Shown here: positions 1 to 5,676 of the stretch, one piece after another
Layout: each line of letters starts with the position of its first letter
Numbering within the stretch: position 1 is the stretch's first letter
Assembly (NCBI GenBank): GCA_945866165.1
Contig: CAMBGO010000155.1
Span: 1 to 5,676 of the forward strand
DNA: 5,676 bases
Origin: Chitinophaga pinensis
Lineage (GTDB): Bacteria; Bacteroidota; Bacteroidia; Chitinophagales; Chitinophagaceae
Direction of reading: 5' to 3'
The notes under the pieces: generated by a model
Told to the model about the DNA's origin: nothing
The model's input: the letters and a program-made list of their open reading frames with translations, nothing else
Database searches by the model: none
Translations under genes and position numbers: made by a program

Positions 1-50
1 AAGGGACAACCCAACAAGATAAAAAAGACATAAGTAATCAGATATTTCAT
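1..50 (-). CDS. Start of a putative lipoprotein gene (partial, product unknown)
   Basis: An ATG at 50-48 overlaps the TGA stop of the epimerase gene (49-47) in an ATGA arrangement, the same junction seen between nanA and nanM. The frame stays open to the window edge and reads MKYLITYVFFILLGCP. This is a short basic N-terminus, a hydrophobic core and a lipobox (L12-L13-G14-C15), so it looks like a type II (lipoprotein) signal peptide with Cys15 as the lipidated residue. Only 16 complete codons are visible, so the product cannot be named. By context it could be another exported glycan enzyme of the operon, such as a sialate O-acetylesterase or a beta-hexosaminidase, but that is inference from known Bacteroidota nan clusters. 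A chance open frame of this length is possible. The lipobox together with the stop-start overlap makes a real gene more likely. Confidence 0.62.
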   Translation of the reverse strand, partial: MKYLITYVFFILLGCP

Positions 51-1228
51 GGATGGAAAGATTTCAGAAGTTGCCAGCAATACCATTCTTGTCGAGGTAC
101 ATGAAACGCTCCTTTAAATAAATTCCCTTTTGCAGACTGCGCTAATCGCCCATCTCTATGCAAATAACCAAACCATTCTCCACCTTTTGGATCATGGAAA
201 TTTTTATAACTGTACGCATGTACTTGTTTGTGCATGGTCGCGTACTTCTCCTTACCTGTCAATAAATAAGCCATTAAGGTAGCAATGATGGCTTCGTTAT
301 GTGGCCACCAGAATTTCATGTCCTGCCAATACTCTTGTACAGGCTTTCCATACACATCTCTAAAATAAAACAAACCACCATATTCTTTGTCCCAACCCCT
401 TTCCCACATATAATCAATCATCTTACAACCTAACTCAATTAACCTTGGATCATTGTTTCTGTGCATGGCTTCATGCAAAATAAACCAAGCCCCCTCTATT
501 GCATGGCCGGGATTCAATGTTCTTCCATCGATATGGTCAATTATGCTGCCGTCAGGTGCTACCTGCTCCATCACACATTCAATTTCGTGTTTTACAAAAT
601 CACGTTCGATTTCATCAATCCAATGATCTATCAAAGCATCACAACGTTCATCACCGATAGTACTGCGCAATTGTTGTGCAGTGTTCATCATTATCATCGG
701 TACACCAATACCTTTTGCTGGTCGAACATCGGTATACTTTGGCGCAATCATGCCAGGTTTCGTAGAATAATCGATACACTGACCAAATACTTCACGTGCG
801 CGATTAGCAGCATGCTCATCGCCTGTTGCCTGCGCATACGCAGCAGCTGCAATTACATAAAATGTTTCAGAAAAATAATAACGTCTTTTGCGAATTGGCC
901 TTCCATCTCTTGTCACATGAAAAAACATGCGTCCATCTGTATCGAAACAATGTTGATTCAAAAAATCATACCCAAGTTTTGCTCCATCTAACCATTCAGA
1001 TTGTGCACCGACTGTGTTATACAGCGAAGCTAATAGCCAGGTAGCTCTTCCTTGGATCCAAACTGCTTTATCATCATCAATCAAACTGCCATCTTCATCG
1101 CGCATCAATAAAAATCCACCATACTTATGATCATAAGATCGCGGAAACCAAAACGGAATCGTATCGTTGAGCAATTGGTTTTTATAAAAATCTCTTAGTG
1201 ATTCAAGTTCTTGTTTGGTATAGCCCAT
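47..1228 (-). CDS. N-acylglucosamine 2-epimerase (AGE/RnBP family), ManNAc to GlcNAc
   Basis: The 393-residue cytoplasmic enzyme, with no signal peptide, is full length for the AGE/renin-binding-protein family, an (alpha/alpha)6 barrel. It should interconvert N-acetylmannosamine and N-acetylglucosamine without phosphorylation, which is the step after the NanA lyase in Bacteroides-type sialic acid catabolism, where the gene is often called nanE. Visible catalytic candidates are Arg61 (WIQGR), His242 (NPGHAIEG), His310/Glu312 (WWPHNEA) and His376 (FHVPR). Their spacing matches the Arg57, His239, Glu308 and His372 of the Anabaena enzyme as I recall them. The FHVPR ending favours AGE over the related cellobiose 2-epimerases. 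The start ATG is 6 bases after the sialidase stop and has an A/T-rich leader with no Shine-Dalgarno. The stop overlaps the next gene's ATG. This is not homologous to the E. coli NanE ManNAc-6-P epimerase, so the symbol is left empty. Confidence 0.93.
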   Translation of the reverse strand: MGYTKQELESLRDFYKNQLLNDTIPFWFPRSYDHKYGGFLLMRDEDGSLIDDDKAVWIQGRATWLLASLYNTVGAQSEWLDGAKLGYDFLNQHCFDTDGRMFFHVTRDGRPIRKRRYYFSETFYVIAAAAYAQATGDEHAANRAREVFGQCIDYSTKPGMIAPKYTDVRPAKGIGVPMIMMNTAQQLRSTIGDERCDALIDHWIDEIERDFVKHEIECVMEQVAPDGSIIDHIDGRTLNPGHAIEGAWFILHEAMHRNNDPRLIELGCKMIDYMWERGWDKEYGGLFYFRDVYGKPVQEYWQDMKFWWPHNEAIIATLMAYLLTGKEKYATMHKQVHAYSYKNFHDPKGGEWFGYLHRDGRLAQSAKGNLFKGAFHVPRQEWYCWQLLKSFHP

Positions 1229-1234
1229 AATAAT

Positions 1235-2797
1235 TTATTTGATGATTTCAGCGACAGGCACTCTTACAAAATAAAGATCGCGCGTTCCTTCGTATAACAA
1301 ACCGACAGTATTTGCGTCAATGCGTGTTAATGAAGAATAGCCATAACATTGACGTTCATCAATCAGCAATTGATTATTCTTTGGCCAAGTCTCTCCTAAA
1401 TTAGTACTAGCTTTAATAGTCATATTATACCTGCCAGATGATGTATTTGGATTACTGAAGAACAAAATATCTTTTGCAGTGCTACCCACATTTACATTCG
1501 CTTTGATAAAACTCCCCATACAAACAGGATCAGGAAGCACGCTGTAAGAAGTACCGTGTTCGGTCCACGTAGCACCCATATTAGTTGTTGTTGCAACACT
1601 TCTAAAACGACCACGATTATCGCGCATGTTCAACATCAATTTACCAGGAGTGGTTTCTACAACCTGGCTTTCTGTGGTATTTGATTTGGGACCAAGAATA
1701 TTTCCTTTCCATGTGGCACCACGGTCTTCACTGTAAATGATGGTAGAGTATGGCATTTTAGCATCATCCCAGTATTGCGCTGCAAAAACCAATTTGCCAT
1801 CTTGCATGGTGATGCCGCTGCCTGGACCATTAAAAAAAATATGCCATTTTGGATCTTTGATTTGCGGTGTGATTGACTTGGGTGTTGTCCATGTGCGACC
1901 ATCATCATCACTGCTCACGACTACAAATTGTCCAGTGGTATCTGGAGACAACCCAGGCAATGAACCAGCAATTGATCTGTTGCCCTTGCTCCACAAAGCC
2001 GCAACCCATAAGCGCTTCGCAATAGGATCAAATAAAATAGCAGGATCACCCACACCATTGTTAGCATGCGGAGTACCCATATCCATAATCACTTTCATCG
2101 GCTCCCAGGTTTTACCTCCATCGATACTGCGACTCATTCCAACATCTATATTTCCCGGTAAATCTCCTGTGCCGGTATACCGATTATCATACACAGCAAT
2201 CATCGTACCTTGATCAGTCGTAATTAATCCAGGAATTCTATACGTATGCACCTCATTATCACCAGCTTTGCGGACAGCTACACCAATACGTTTAGCATGA
2301 TCAGTTTCGTCTTTAGTAACAGCGATAGATTTACCAGTTGCATTGATTAACTCATTACAATTTAATTCAATTTTTCCATCAATACCTGCATCTGCTTTTA
2401 ATACAATGCTGAACCAAATAAAATATACACCCGGTGTAAATTTCCGATCAAACTTCGCTTCGAAATTTGCAGCAGGTTGAATAGTGACCAAAGATGCACC
2501 AGCAACAAAAGGCTGCGCACCAGTAAGATGAAGATCAATTTGTTGAATGCTGTTGATGGCAGCAGCATTGATGGTTCCCTTTATGGCCTTGAACTGTTGT
2601 TCAGGATTATCATCTGGAATGGTGATGGCTAAGCGAACGACCGGATTAGCAGACAATCCTTTGATGATTGGAAATGAAGGAGAAGTGGTTACTGCTTGTA
2701 CTGAAGAATTTGGCAGATTGGCCGTATTTTTTATACAACCCAAACTGTTGACTGCCAGCAAAGAAAAAAATATGATTTGAAAAAATATTTTCATCAT
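1235..2797 (-). CDS. nanH: Exo-alpha-sialidase (neuraminidase, GH33), lipoprotein
   Basis: The 520-residue secreted sialidase should release terminal alpha-linked sialic acid from glycans. Residues 1-21 form a lipoprotein signal peptide with lipobox SLGC (Cys21). Residues of about 45-160 resemble the beta-rich domain often found before bacterial sialidase catalytic domains (BNR-associated N domain). The six-bladed propeller spans about 170-515. Arg187 (YRIP), Arg392 (NMRD) and Arg456 (GRYNMT) fit the carboxylate-binding Arg triad. Asp212 fits the acid/base, Glu376 (ESQVVE) and Tyr487 (YSSL) the nucleophile pair, and Glu503 lies in YEG. Asp boxes lie at 224-231, 296-303 and 356-363. Two Asn-bearing variants end at Trp411 and Trp471. 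Two adjacent ATGs (2797 and 2794) both fit; the first is used. The gene starts 11 bases after the transporter stop. It probably sits in the outer membrane, but surface exposure cannot be read from the sequence. Linkage preference and hydrolytic versus trans-sialidase action are unknown. Confidence 0.94.
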   Translation of the reverse strand: MMKIFFQIIFFSLLAVNSLGCIKNTANLPNSSVQAVTTSPSFPIIKGLSANPVVRLAITIPDDNPEQQFKAIKGTINAAAINSIQQIDLHLTGAQPFVAGASLVTIQPAANFEAKFDRKFTPGVYFIWFSIVLKADAGIDGKIELNCNELINATGKSIAVTKDETDHAKRIGVAVRKAGDNEVHTYRIPGLITTDQGTMIAVYDNRYTGTGDLPGNIDVGMSRSIDGGKTWEPMKVIMDMGTPHANNGVGDPAILFDPIAKRLWVAALWSKGNRSIAGSLPGLSPDTTGQFVVVSSDDDGRTWTTPKSITPQIKDPKWHIFFNGPGSGITMQDGKLVFAAQYWDDAKMPYSTIIYSEDRGATWKGNILGPKSNTTESQVVETTPGKLMLNMRDNRGRFRSVATTTNMGATWTEHGTSYSVLPDPVCMGSFIKANVNVGSTAKDILFFSNPNTSSGRYNMTIKASTNLGETWPKNNQLLIDERQCYGYSSLTRIDANTVGLLYEGTRDLYFVRVPVAEIIK

Positions 2798-2808
2798 TAT
2801 TGTATAAT

Positions 2809-4032
2809 TTATTGTGCGTCTTGCGCTGAAGGGCGCAAGAAACTAAGTTGAAGAATTAATGCAACAAATACGACTAATGCCATAATGGTAAAATCTTTAC
2901 CCAAATTTCCAGCATCTGAAGATTTTCCAAGGATGTCGGTGATGAACGCCCCAGCGAAAACACCAGTCATGTTCATCAATCCATATGCTGTTGCTCTTTG
3001 GTTAGCCGGGACAATTTGACAAAGAATAGGCATGTTATTAGCATCGAACATCCCAAAACCAAAACCAAAGCAAAATGCAGCGGCAACTAAAAATACTAGA
3101 TGCTCTCCAAAGCCAAGAAAAAATAAAGCAGGTATAGTAAGCACTAATCCAATTGCACTCGTATAAATTCTTCCACGATTATTTTTCATAACCCAATTAT
3201 CTGATAATCGCCCACCAAACAATACACCAATCAATGAAGAGAAAGCAATTGTGATGGTAGAAACTGGACCAGCAACGGACATATCTAATTTTAAGTTCTC
3301 AGAGAATAAAGTTGGCAACCAATTTTTAATTGCCCATCCTGGTAAACTAGGAATAGCAAAATAAAACAACAAGACCCAAAATGCAGGTGTCGTGAACAAT
3401 AAACGCAATGTTAAAAACGGAGATGTTGTTACAGAAGAAGTAGATTTAGTTTTAAGTATTGAATTATCCTCTTGCAAGAAAATCAATAATACTAAAGCGT
3501 AAAGAATACCAATACCTCCTAAAAGTAAGAAGACATTGTTCCAATATAAATAAGAAGAAAATGTTGCACCAAATCCACCCAATGCTTGTCCCATGTAAAA
3601 CCCCGTCATATGAATACCCACCGCCAGTGATCTCGTTTTACCGGTATGATGCTCCGCAATCAATGCAAGACCTGCAGGTATATAGAGCGCTTCGCTTACG
3701 CCCATGATGGCACGTAAAATATATAGTGATTGAAACGTTGAAGCATAGCCCATCATGAATGTGACAGCAGACCAGACGAAGAGACTACTGACGATAATTT
3801 TTTTCTTGCTGGTACGGTCAGTAATTAAACCTGCAACAGGACTCATGAAGGCATAGATCCAGAGGAAGACCGCCATGAGCCTACCGAAGTTGGTGGCAGA
3901 TTGTAATTCAGGAATATCAACCATGATTGCCGACTTCATGGTACTCAACATTTGTCGGTCGAGGTAATTCAACAACGCAACCCCCCACAACAGTGCAACT
4001 AAAATCCATGGATAGTTTCTGGACTTTGTCAT
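2809..4032 (-). CDS. MFS transporter, probable sialic acid importer (NanT role)
   Basis: The 407-residue inner-membrane protein has about 12 hydrophobic segments, roughly at 9-25, 48-70, 79-98, 101-121, 136-158, 164-186, 213-233, 254-274, 290-308, 312-330, 348-366 and 381-399. A hydrophilic central loop lies at about 187-205. MFS signatures seen are NYLDRQ (22-27) at the end of helix 1, the motif-A loop GLITDRTSKKK (68-78), RAIMGVSEALYIPAG (107-121), and a second-half loop GGRLSDNW (273-280) followed by RGR. These resemble the anion:cation symporter-like branch that carries organic acids and sugar acids. Location between nanM and the sialidase gene implies proton-coupled import of free N-acetylneuraminate, as for Bacteroides NanT. 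Substrate is inferred from context, not from binding residues. The start is 2 bases after the nanM stop, with an A-rich leader, and is fixed by the helix 1 position. Confidence 0.9.
   Translation of the reverse strand: MTKSRNYPWILVALLWGVALLNYLDRQMLSTMKSAIMVDIPELQSATNFGRLMAVFLWIYAFMSPVAGLITDRTSKKKIIVSSLFVWSAVTFMMGYASTFQSLYILRAIMGVSEALYIPAGLALIAEHHTGKTRSLAVGIHMTGFYMGQALGGFGATFSSYLYWNNVFLLLGGIGILYALVLLIFLQEDNSILKTKSTSSVTTSPFLTLRLLFTTPAFWVLLFYFAIPSLPGWAIKNWLPTLFSENLKLDMSVAGPVSTITIAFSSLIGVLFGGRLSDNWVMKNNRGRIYTSAIGLVLTIPALFFLGFGEHLVFLVAAAFCFGFGFGMFDANNMPILCQIVPANQRATAYGLMNMTGVFAGAFITDILGKSSDAGNLGKDFTIMALVVFVALILQLSFLRPSAQDAQ
2819..2840 (-). promoter_or_regulatory. Perfect 8-bp inverted repeat (RNA hairpin) at the transporter 3' end
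   Basis: Positions 2819-2826 (TCTTGCGC) and 2833-2840 (GCGCAAGA) are exact reverse complements separated by 6 bases, all within the last codons of the transporter gene. In the mRNA the stem would end 21 bases before the sialidase ATG. No U-tract follows it on the transcribed side, so it is not a classical intrinsic terminator. It could act as an RNA processing or stability element or influence sialidase translation. It may also be a coding coincidence. The inverted repeat is seen directly; any role is inference. Confidence 0.35.
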
Positions 4033-4034
4033 TT

Positions 4035-5201
4035 TTATTTGTATTTGATTGCAGCCATCAAAATGTTTTGCGTTCGCACACCCGCACGTATTTCGCCACT
4101 CGGTAGCACAATGCAGTCATTTAATAAGACAGCAGTGGTAGTAACTGGTGTAGGATAAGGTAGTGTGCCGATCGTTTTAATTTTTTCTGATACAGGATTG
4201 TAGAGTAATATTTCTTGACTAAATCCAGGATGATTGATTTGTAATTGATTTTTTTGTTGAATCAATGCTTCCTTTTGGTTTTCTTCAGTTTTTGCAATAG
4301 CAACTAACAACTGTTCGACTTGCGAGAAGGTTTCACCACGATCACCACCAAAAAGTAAAATTCCTTCATTAGCCAGAGAAACACTGGTACCTGCAGACAG
4401 TAAATAAGGTAATTCAGTTTTTTCAATCCACACATCTAAATTAGTATGATAGGAGAAAACTGCCTTTGAAAATGTGCTTGTTCCGCTGCCGGTCTTATAT
4501 CTTCCCCCTAAAACAACTATCGTCGAAATATTTTCCATTCTATGTACTCCAGCATAAGTGAACGAAAGAGAAATAGGCAAAGCTTGAATCTTTTTCCATC
4601 CTTCTTGGAGATTAGTCAAATCCAATTTCCAGGAATCAGCTGTTGTACCTTTTACAGTTTCGCCACCCAGAACAAAAATAAAATTATCAACCGCTACGGC
4701 TGATGCACTAGAGGTTGGAACAGGAAGTGATGGTAGTTTTTTGATTAGAACAGATTTCCCTTCTGTTGCTAGTATAAACAAGAAAGCATTGTCAAGAAGT
4801 CCACTTTCATTTTCTCCACCTATTGCAGCAATACCATATTTTGTGATACAGCTAGCTGCGTAGGCTACGGGGATGGTCAATTTTTCATGAGTTGCCAATG
4901 ATACAAATTGATTTTCTCTTTTTTCAAAGAGATGAATTTGGTTGTGATATTTTTTCTTTCCGCCTTCCCAAGGAAGTGCTTCAGGAAAATTGGCGCCACC
5001 TGCCACCATTAATATATTTTGGTGCCAGCCTATAACTGCACCTGCAACTCCTTTATGTTCTTGCATAGCACGCGCGTCACCAACAGTTTCAGCTGGTAAA
5101 TTTCCTGCAACTTGCCACTTAAGCGTTAGGGAATCTTGTGCTATCACTTCGATGGACAATTGCATGCTGAATATTATGAGAATTAATGCAATAATTTTCA
5201 T
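4035..5201 (-). CDS. nanM: Cyclically permuted N-acetylneuraminate mutarotase (kelch propeller), exported
   Basis: The 388-residue protein matches the cyclically permuted mutarotase family that includes E. coli NanM. It speeds conversion of the alpha-sialic acid released by sialidases to the beta anomer. Residues 1-21 form a signal peptide (MKII start, hydrophobic core, VIA before Gln22), so it is probably periplasmic. The hallmark segment GVAGAVIGW followed by AGGANFPEALPWEGGKK lies at 51-83. Further kelch-type Gly-Gly turns are at 128-129, 179-180, 232-233 and 285-286. A helical, Gln/Glu-rich insertion spans about 290-325. The C-terminal GEIRAGVRT (369-377) closes the propeller and resembles the family's usual ending. 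The ATG (5201-5199) overlaps the nanA TGA by 4 bases (ATGA), which suggests translational coupling. The transporter follows after 2 bases. Confidence 0.92.
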   Translation of the reverse strand: MKIIALILIIFSMQLSIEVIAQDSLTLKWQVAGNLPAETVGDARAMQEHKGVAGAVIGWHQNILMVAGGANFPEALPWEGGKKKYHNQIHLFEKRENQFVSLATHEKLTIPVAYAASCITKYGIAAIGGENESGLLDNAFLFILATEGKSVLIKKLPSLPVPTSSASAVAVDNFIFVLGGETVKGTTADSWKLDLTNLQEGWKKIQALPISLSFTYAGVHRMENISTIVVLGGRYKTGSGTSTFSKAVFSYHTNLDVWIEKTELPYLLSAGTSVSLANEGILLFGGDRGETFSQVEQLLVAIAKTEENQKEALIQQKNQLQINHPGFSQEILLYNPVSEKIKTIGTLPYPTPVTTTAVLLNDCIVLPSGEIRAGVRTQNILMAAIKYK

Positions 5202-5676
5202 TGCGCTTTATGTGCTATGCCATTTTGGGAAACAGATTTTTGGATTGATGTCGAACAAAAGTCATTAAAACCTATACGTTCAGCATCAAGGGCAAATTGT
5301 TCAAATGCAGCCTTGCTCATATTCTTTACTGGCAACCTAAATTCCCCACAGTTCAAGCCAATAAATTTCATGAACGCTTTTCCTGTTGCTATACCACCAT
5401 ACTTGCCCAGCAGTTCAATCATATCGATTGCTTTTTGTTGGATAGAAGCCGCCTGTTCCAAATCACCAGCATGGAAGGCGTCCATGAGTCGATGGTACAA
5501 AGGCGCTGCATAATTAAAAGTGCTGCCAACGGCACCTTTGGCACCAATAGCCAAGGCCGATAAAAAGGTTTCATCCCGGCCCCATAGTATATTGAATTTG
5601 CCATTGCCATAGTTCAGACAAGAGAGATAATCCATTAGATCTTCGTGAGTGTATTTGATACCAGCGAAGTTAGGAA
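5198..5676 (-). CDS. nanA: N-acetylneuraminate lyase (aldolase), C-terminal part
   Basis: The frame is open from the window edge to the TGA at 5200-5198, giving 158 complete codons, about half of a lyase of usual length (about 300 residues). The enzyme cleaves N-acetylneuraminate into ManNAc and pyruvate in the cytoplasm and belongs to the DHDPS/NanA class I aldolase (TIM barrel) family. The fragment begins PNFAGIKYTHEDL; the Lys in GIK (codon 5656-5654) is the Schiff-base lysine by position (Lys165 in E. coli NanA). Downstream are GRDE (fragment residues 32-35, compare GYDE in E. coli) and GSTFN (50-54, compare GSTYN), which mark NanA rather than dihydrodipicolinate synthase. The internal Met at 5635-5633 lies after the catalytic lysine and is not the start. 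The true start and the operon promoter lie outside the window. Confidence 0.95.
   Translation of the reverse strand, partial: PNFAGIKYTHEDLMDYLSCLNYGNGKFNILWGRDETFLSALAIGAKGAVGSTFNYAAPLYHRLMDAFHAGDLEQAASIQQKAIDMIELLGKYGGIATGKAFMKFIGLNCGEFRLPVKNMSKAAFEQFALDAERIGFNDFCSTSIQKSVSQNGIAHKAQ

Larger units (their letters stand above)
1..5676 (-). other. Sialic acid catabolic operon, incomplete at both ends
   Basis: Six genes on the minus strand are joined by junctions of -4, +2, +11, +6 and -4 bases in transcription order (nanA, nanM, MFS, sialidase, AGE epimerase, lipoprotein gene). No space is left for internal promoters or terminators of usual size outside coding sequence. All functions fall on one route from glycan-bound sialic acid to GlcNAc. 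A regulator, an outer-membrane TonB/SusCD pair and a GlcNAc kinase are expected for this pathway in Bacteroidota but are not in the window. Confidence 0.88.

Noticed and set aside
1..31. Alternative downstream start at 31-29 reading MSFLSCWVVP
   Set aside because: It is in another frame from the ATG at 50-48, which offers a proper lipoprotein signal peptide and the ATGA overlap used elsewhere in this operon, so the upstream start is preferred.
830..843. Small inverted repeat CTGCG-CATA-CGCAG inside the epimerase gene
   Set aside because: A 5-bp stem in an Ala-rich coding stretch is expected by chance and sits in mid-gene with no positional significance.
461..991. Plus-strand open frame of 176 codons antisense to the epimerase gene
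   Set aside because: It lies wholly inside a well-supported gene, has a Cys/Ile/Ser-rich composition without recognisable motifs, and no gene-like context on that strand. It is a shadow frame.
47..1228. Cellobiose 2-epimerase or mannose isomerase instead of AGE
   Set aside because: These share the fold, but the FHVPR ending, the NPGHAIEG and WWPHNEA segments, and the location in a sialic acid operon favour the ManNAc/GlcNAc epimerase.
1737..2213. Plus-strand open frame of 158 codons antisense to the sialidase gene
   Set aside because: The opposite strand encodes the conserved sialidase propeller with Asp boxes; this frame shows no domain and is a shadow.
2819..2840. Intrinsic (Rho-independent) terminator after the transporter gene
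   Set aside because: The stem is good but no U-rich run follows on the transcribed strand, and it lies within coding sequence in the middle of an operon.
5198..5635. Internal Met (5635-5633) as the start of a short 145-residue protein
   Set aside because: The frame stays open to the window edge, and the residues before this Met include the conserved GIK Schiff-base lysine of NanA, so the gene is truncated by the window and not short.

Overview
The window holds a tightly packed, single-strand (minus) sialic acid utilisation operon, read from the right edge to the left edge. The order in transcription is: N-acetylneuraminate lyase (nanA, 5' part outside the window), cyclically permuted N-acetylneuraminate mutarotase (nanM), an MFS transporter (probable sialic acid importer), a lipoprotein exo-alpha-sialidase (nanH), an N-acylglucosamine 2-epimerase (AGE/RnBP family), and the first 16 codons of another gene that looks like a lipoprotein. 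Gene junctions are extremely short: a 4-base ATGA overlap, then gaps of 2, 11 and 6 bases, then a second 4-base ATGA overlap. There is no non-coding stretch of any size, no tRNA or rRNA, no mobile element and no CRISPR. No promoter is visible, so transcription presumably starts upstream of nanA, beyond position 5676.

The organism is most likely a member of the Bacteroidota. The enzyme set (NanA with a non-phosphorylating AGE-type epimerase, an MFS importer and a surface-type lipoprotein sialidase) is the Bacteroides/Tannerella style of pathway, not the E. coli nanATEK style. The start codons are preceded by A/T-rich leaders without a Shine-Dalgarno motif, as is usual in that phylum. Assignment below phylum level (perhaps a Chitinophagaceae-like free-living or host-associated species) is only a guess.

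The genes fit one route. The lipoprotein sialidase cuts terminal sialic acid from glycans outside the cell or in the periplasm. The exported mutarotase speeds alpha-to-beta anomer conversion. The MFS protein imports free sialic acid across the inner membrane. The lyase splits it to ManNAc and pyruvate. The AGE epimerase turns ManNAc directly into GlcNAc, which would need a separate GlcNAc kinase not seen here. An outer-membrane TonB/SusCD (NanOU) uptake pair, a regulator and a kinase are not in the window.

Two items go beyond the plain annotation: the truncated lipoprotein gene start at the left edge, and a perfect 8-bp inverted repeat at the 3' end of the transporter gene just before the sialidase start.
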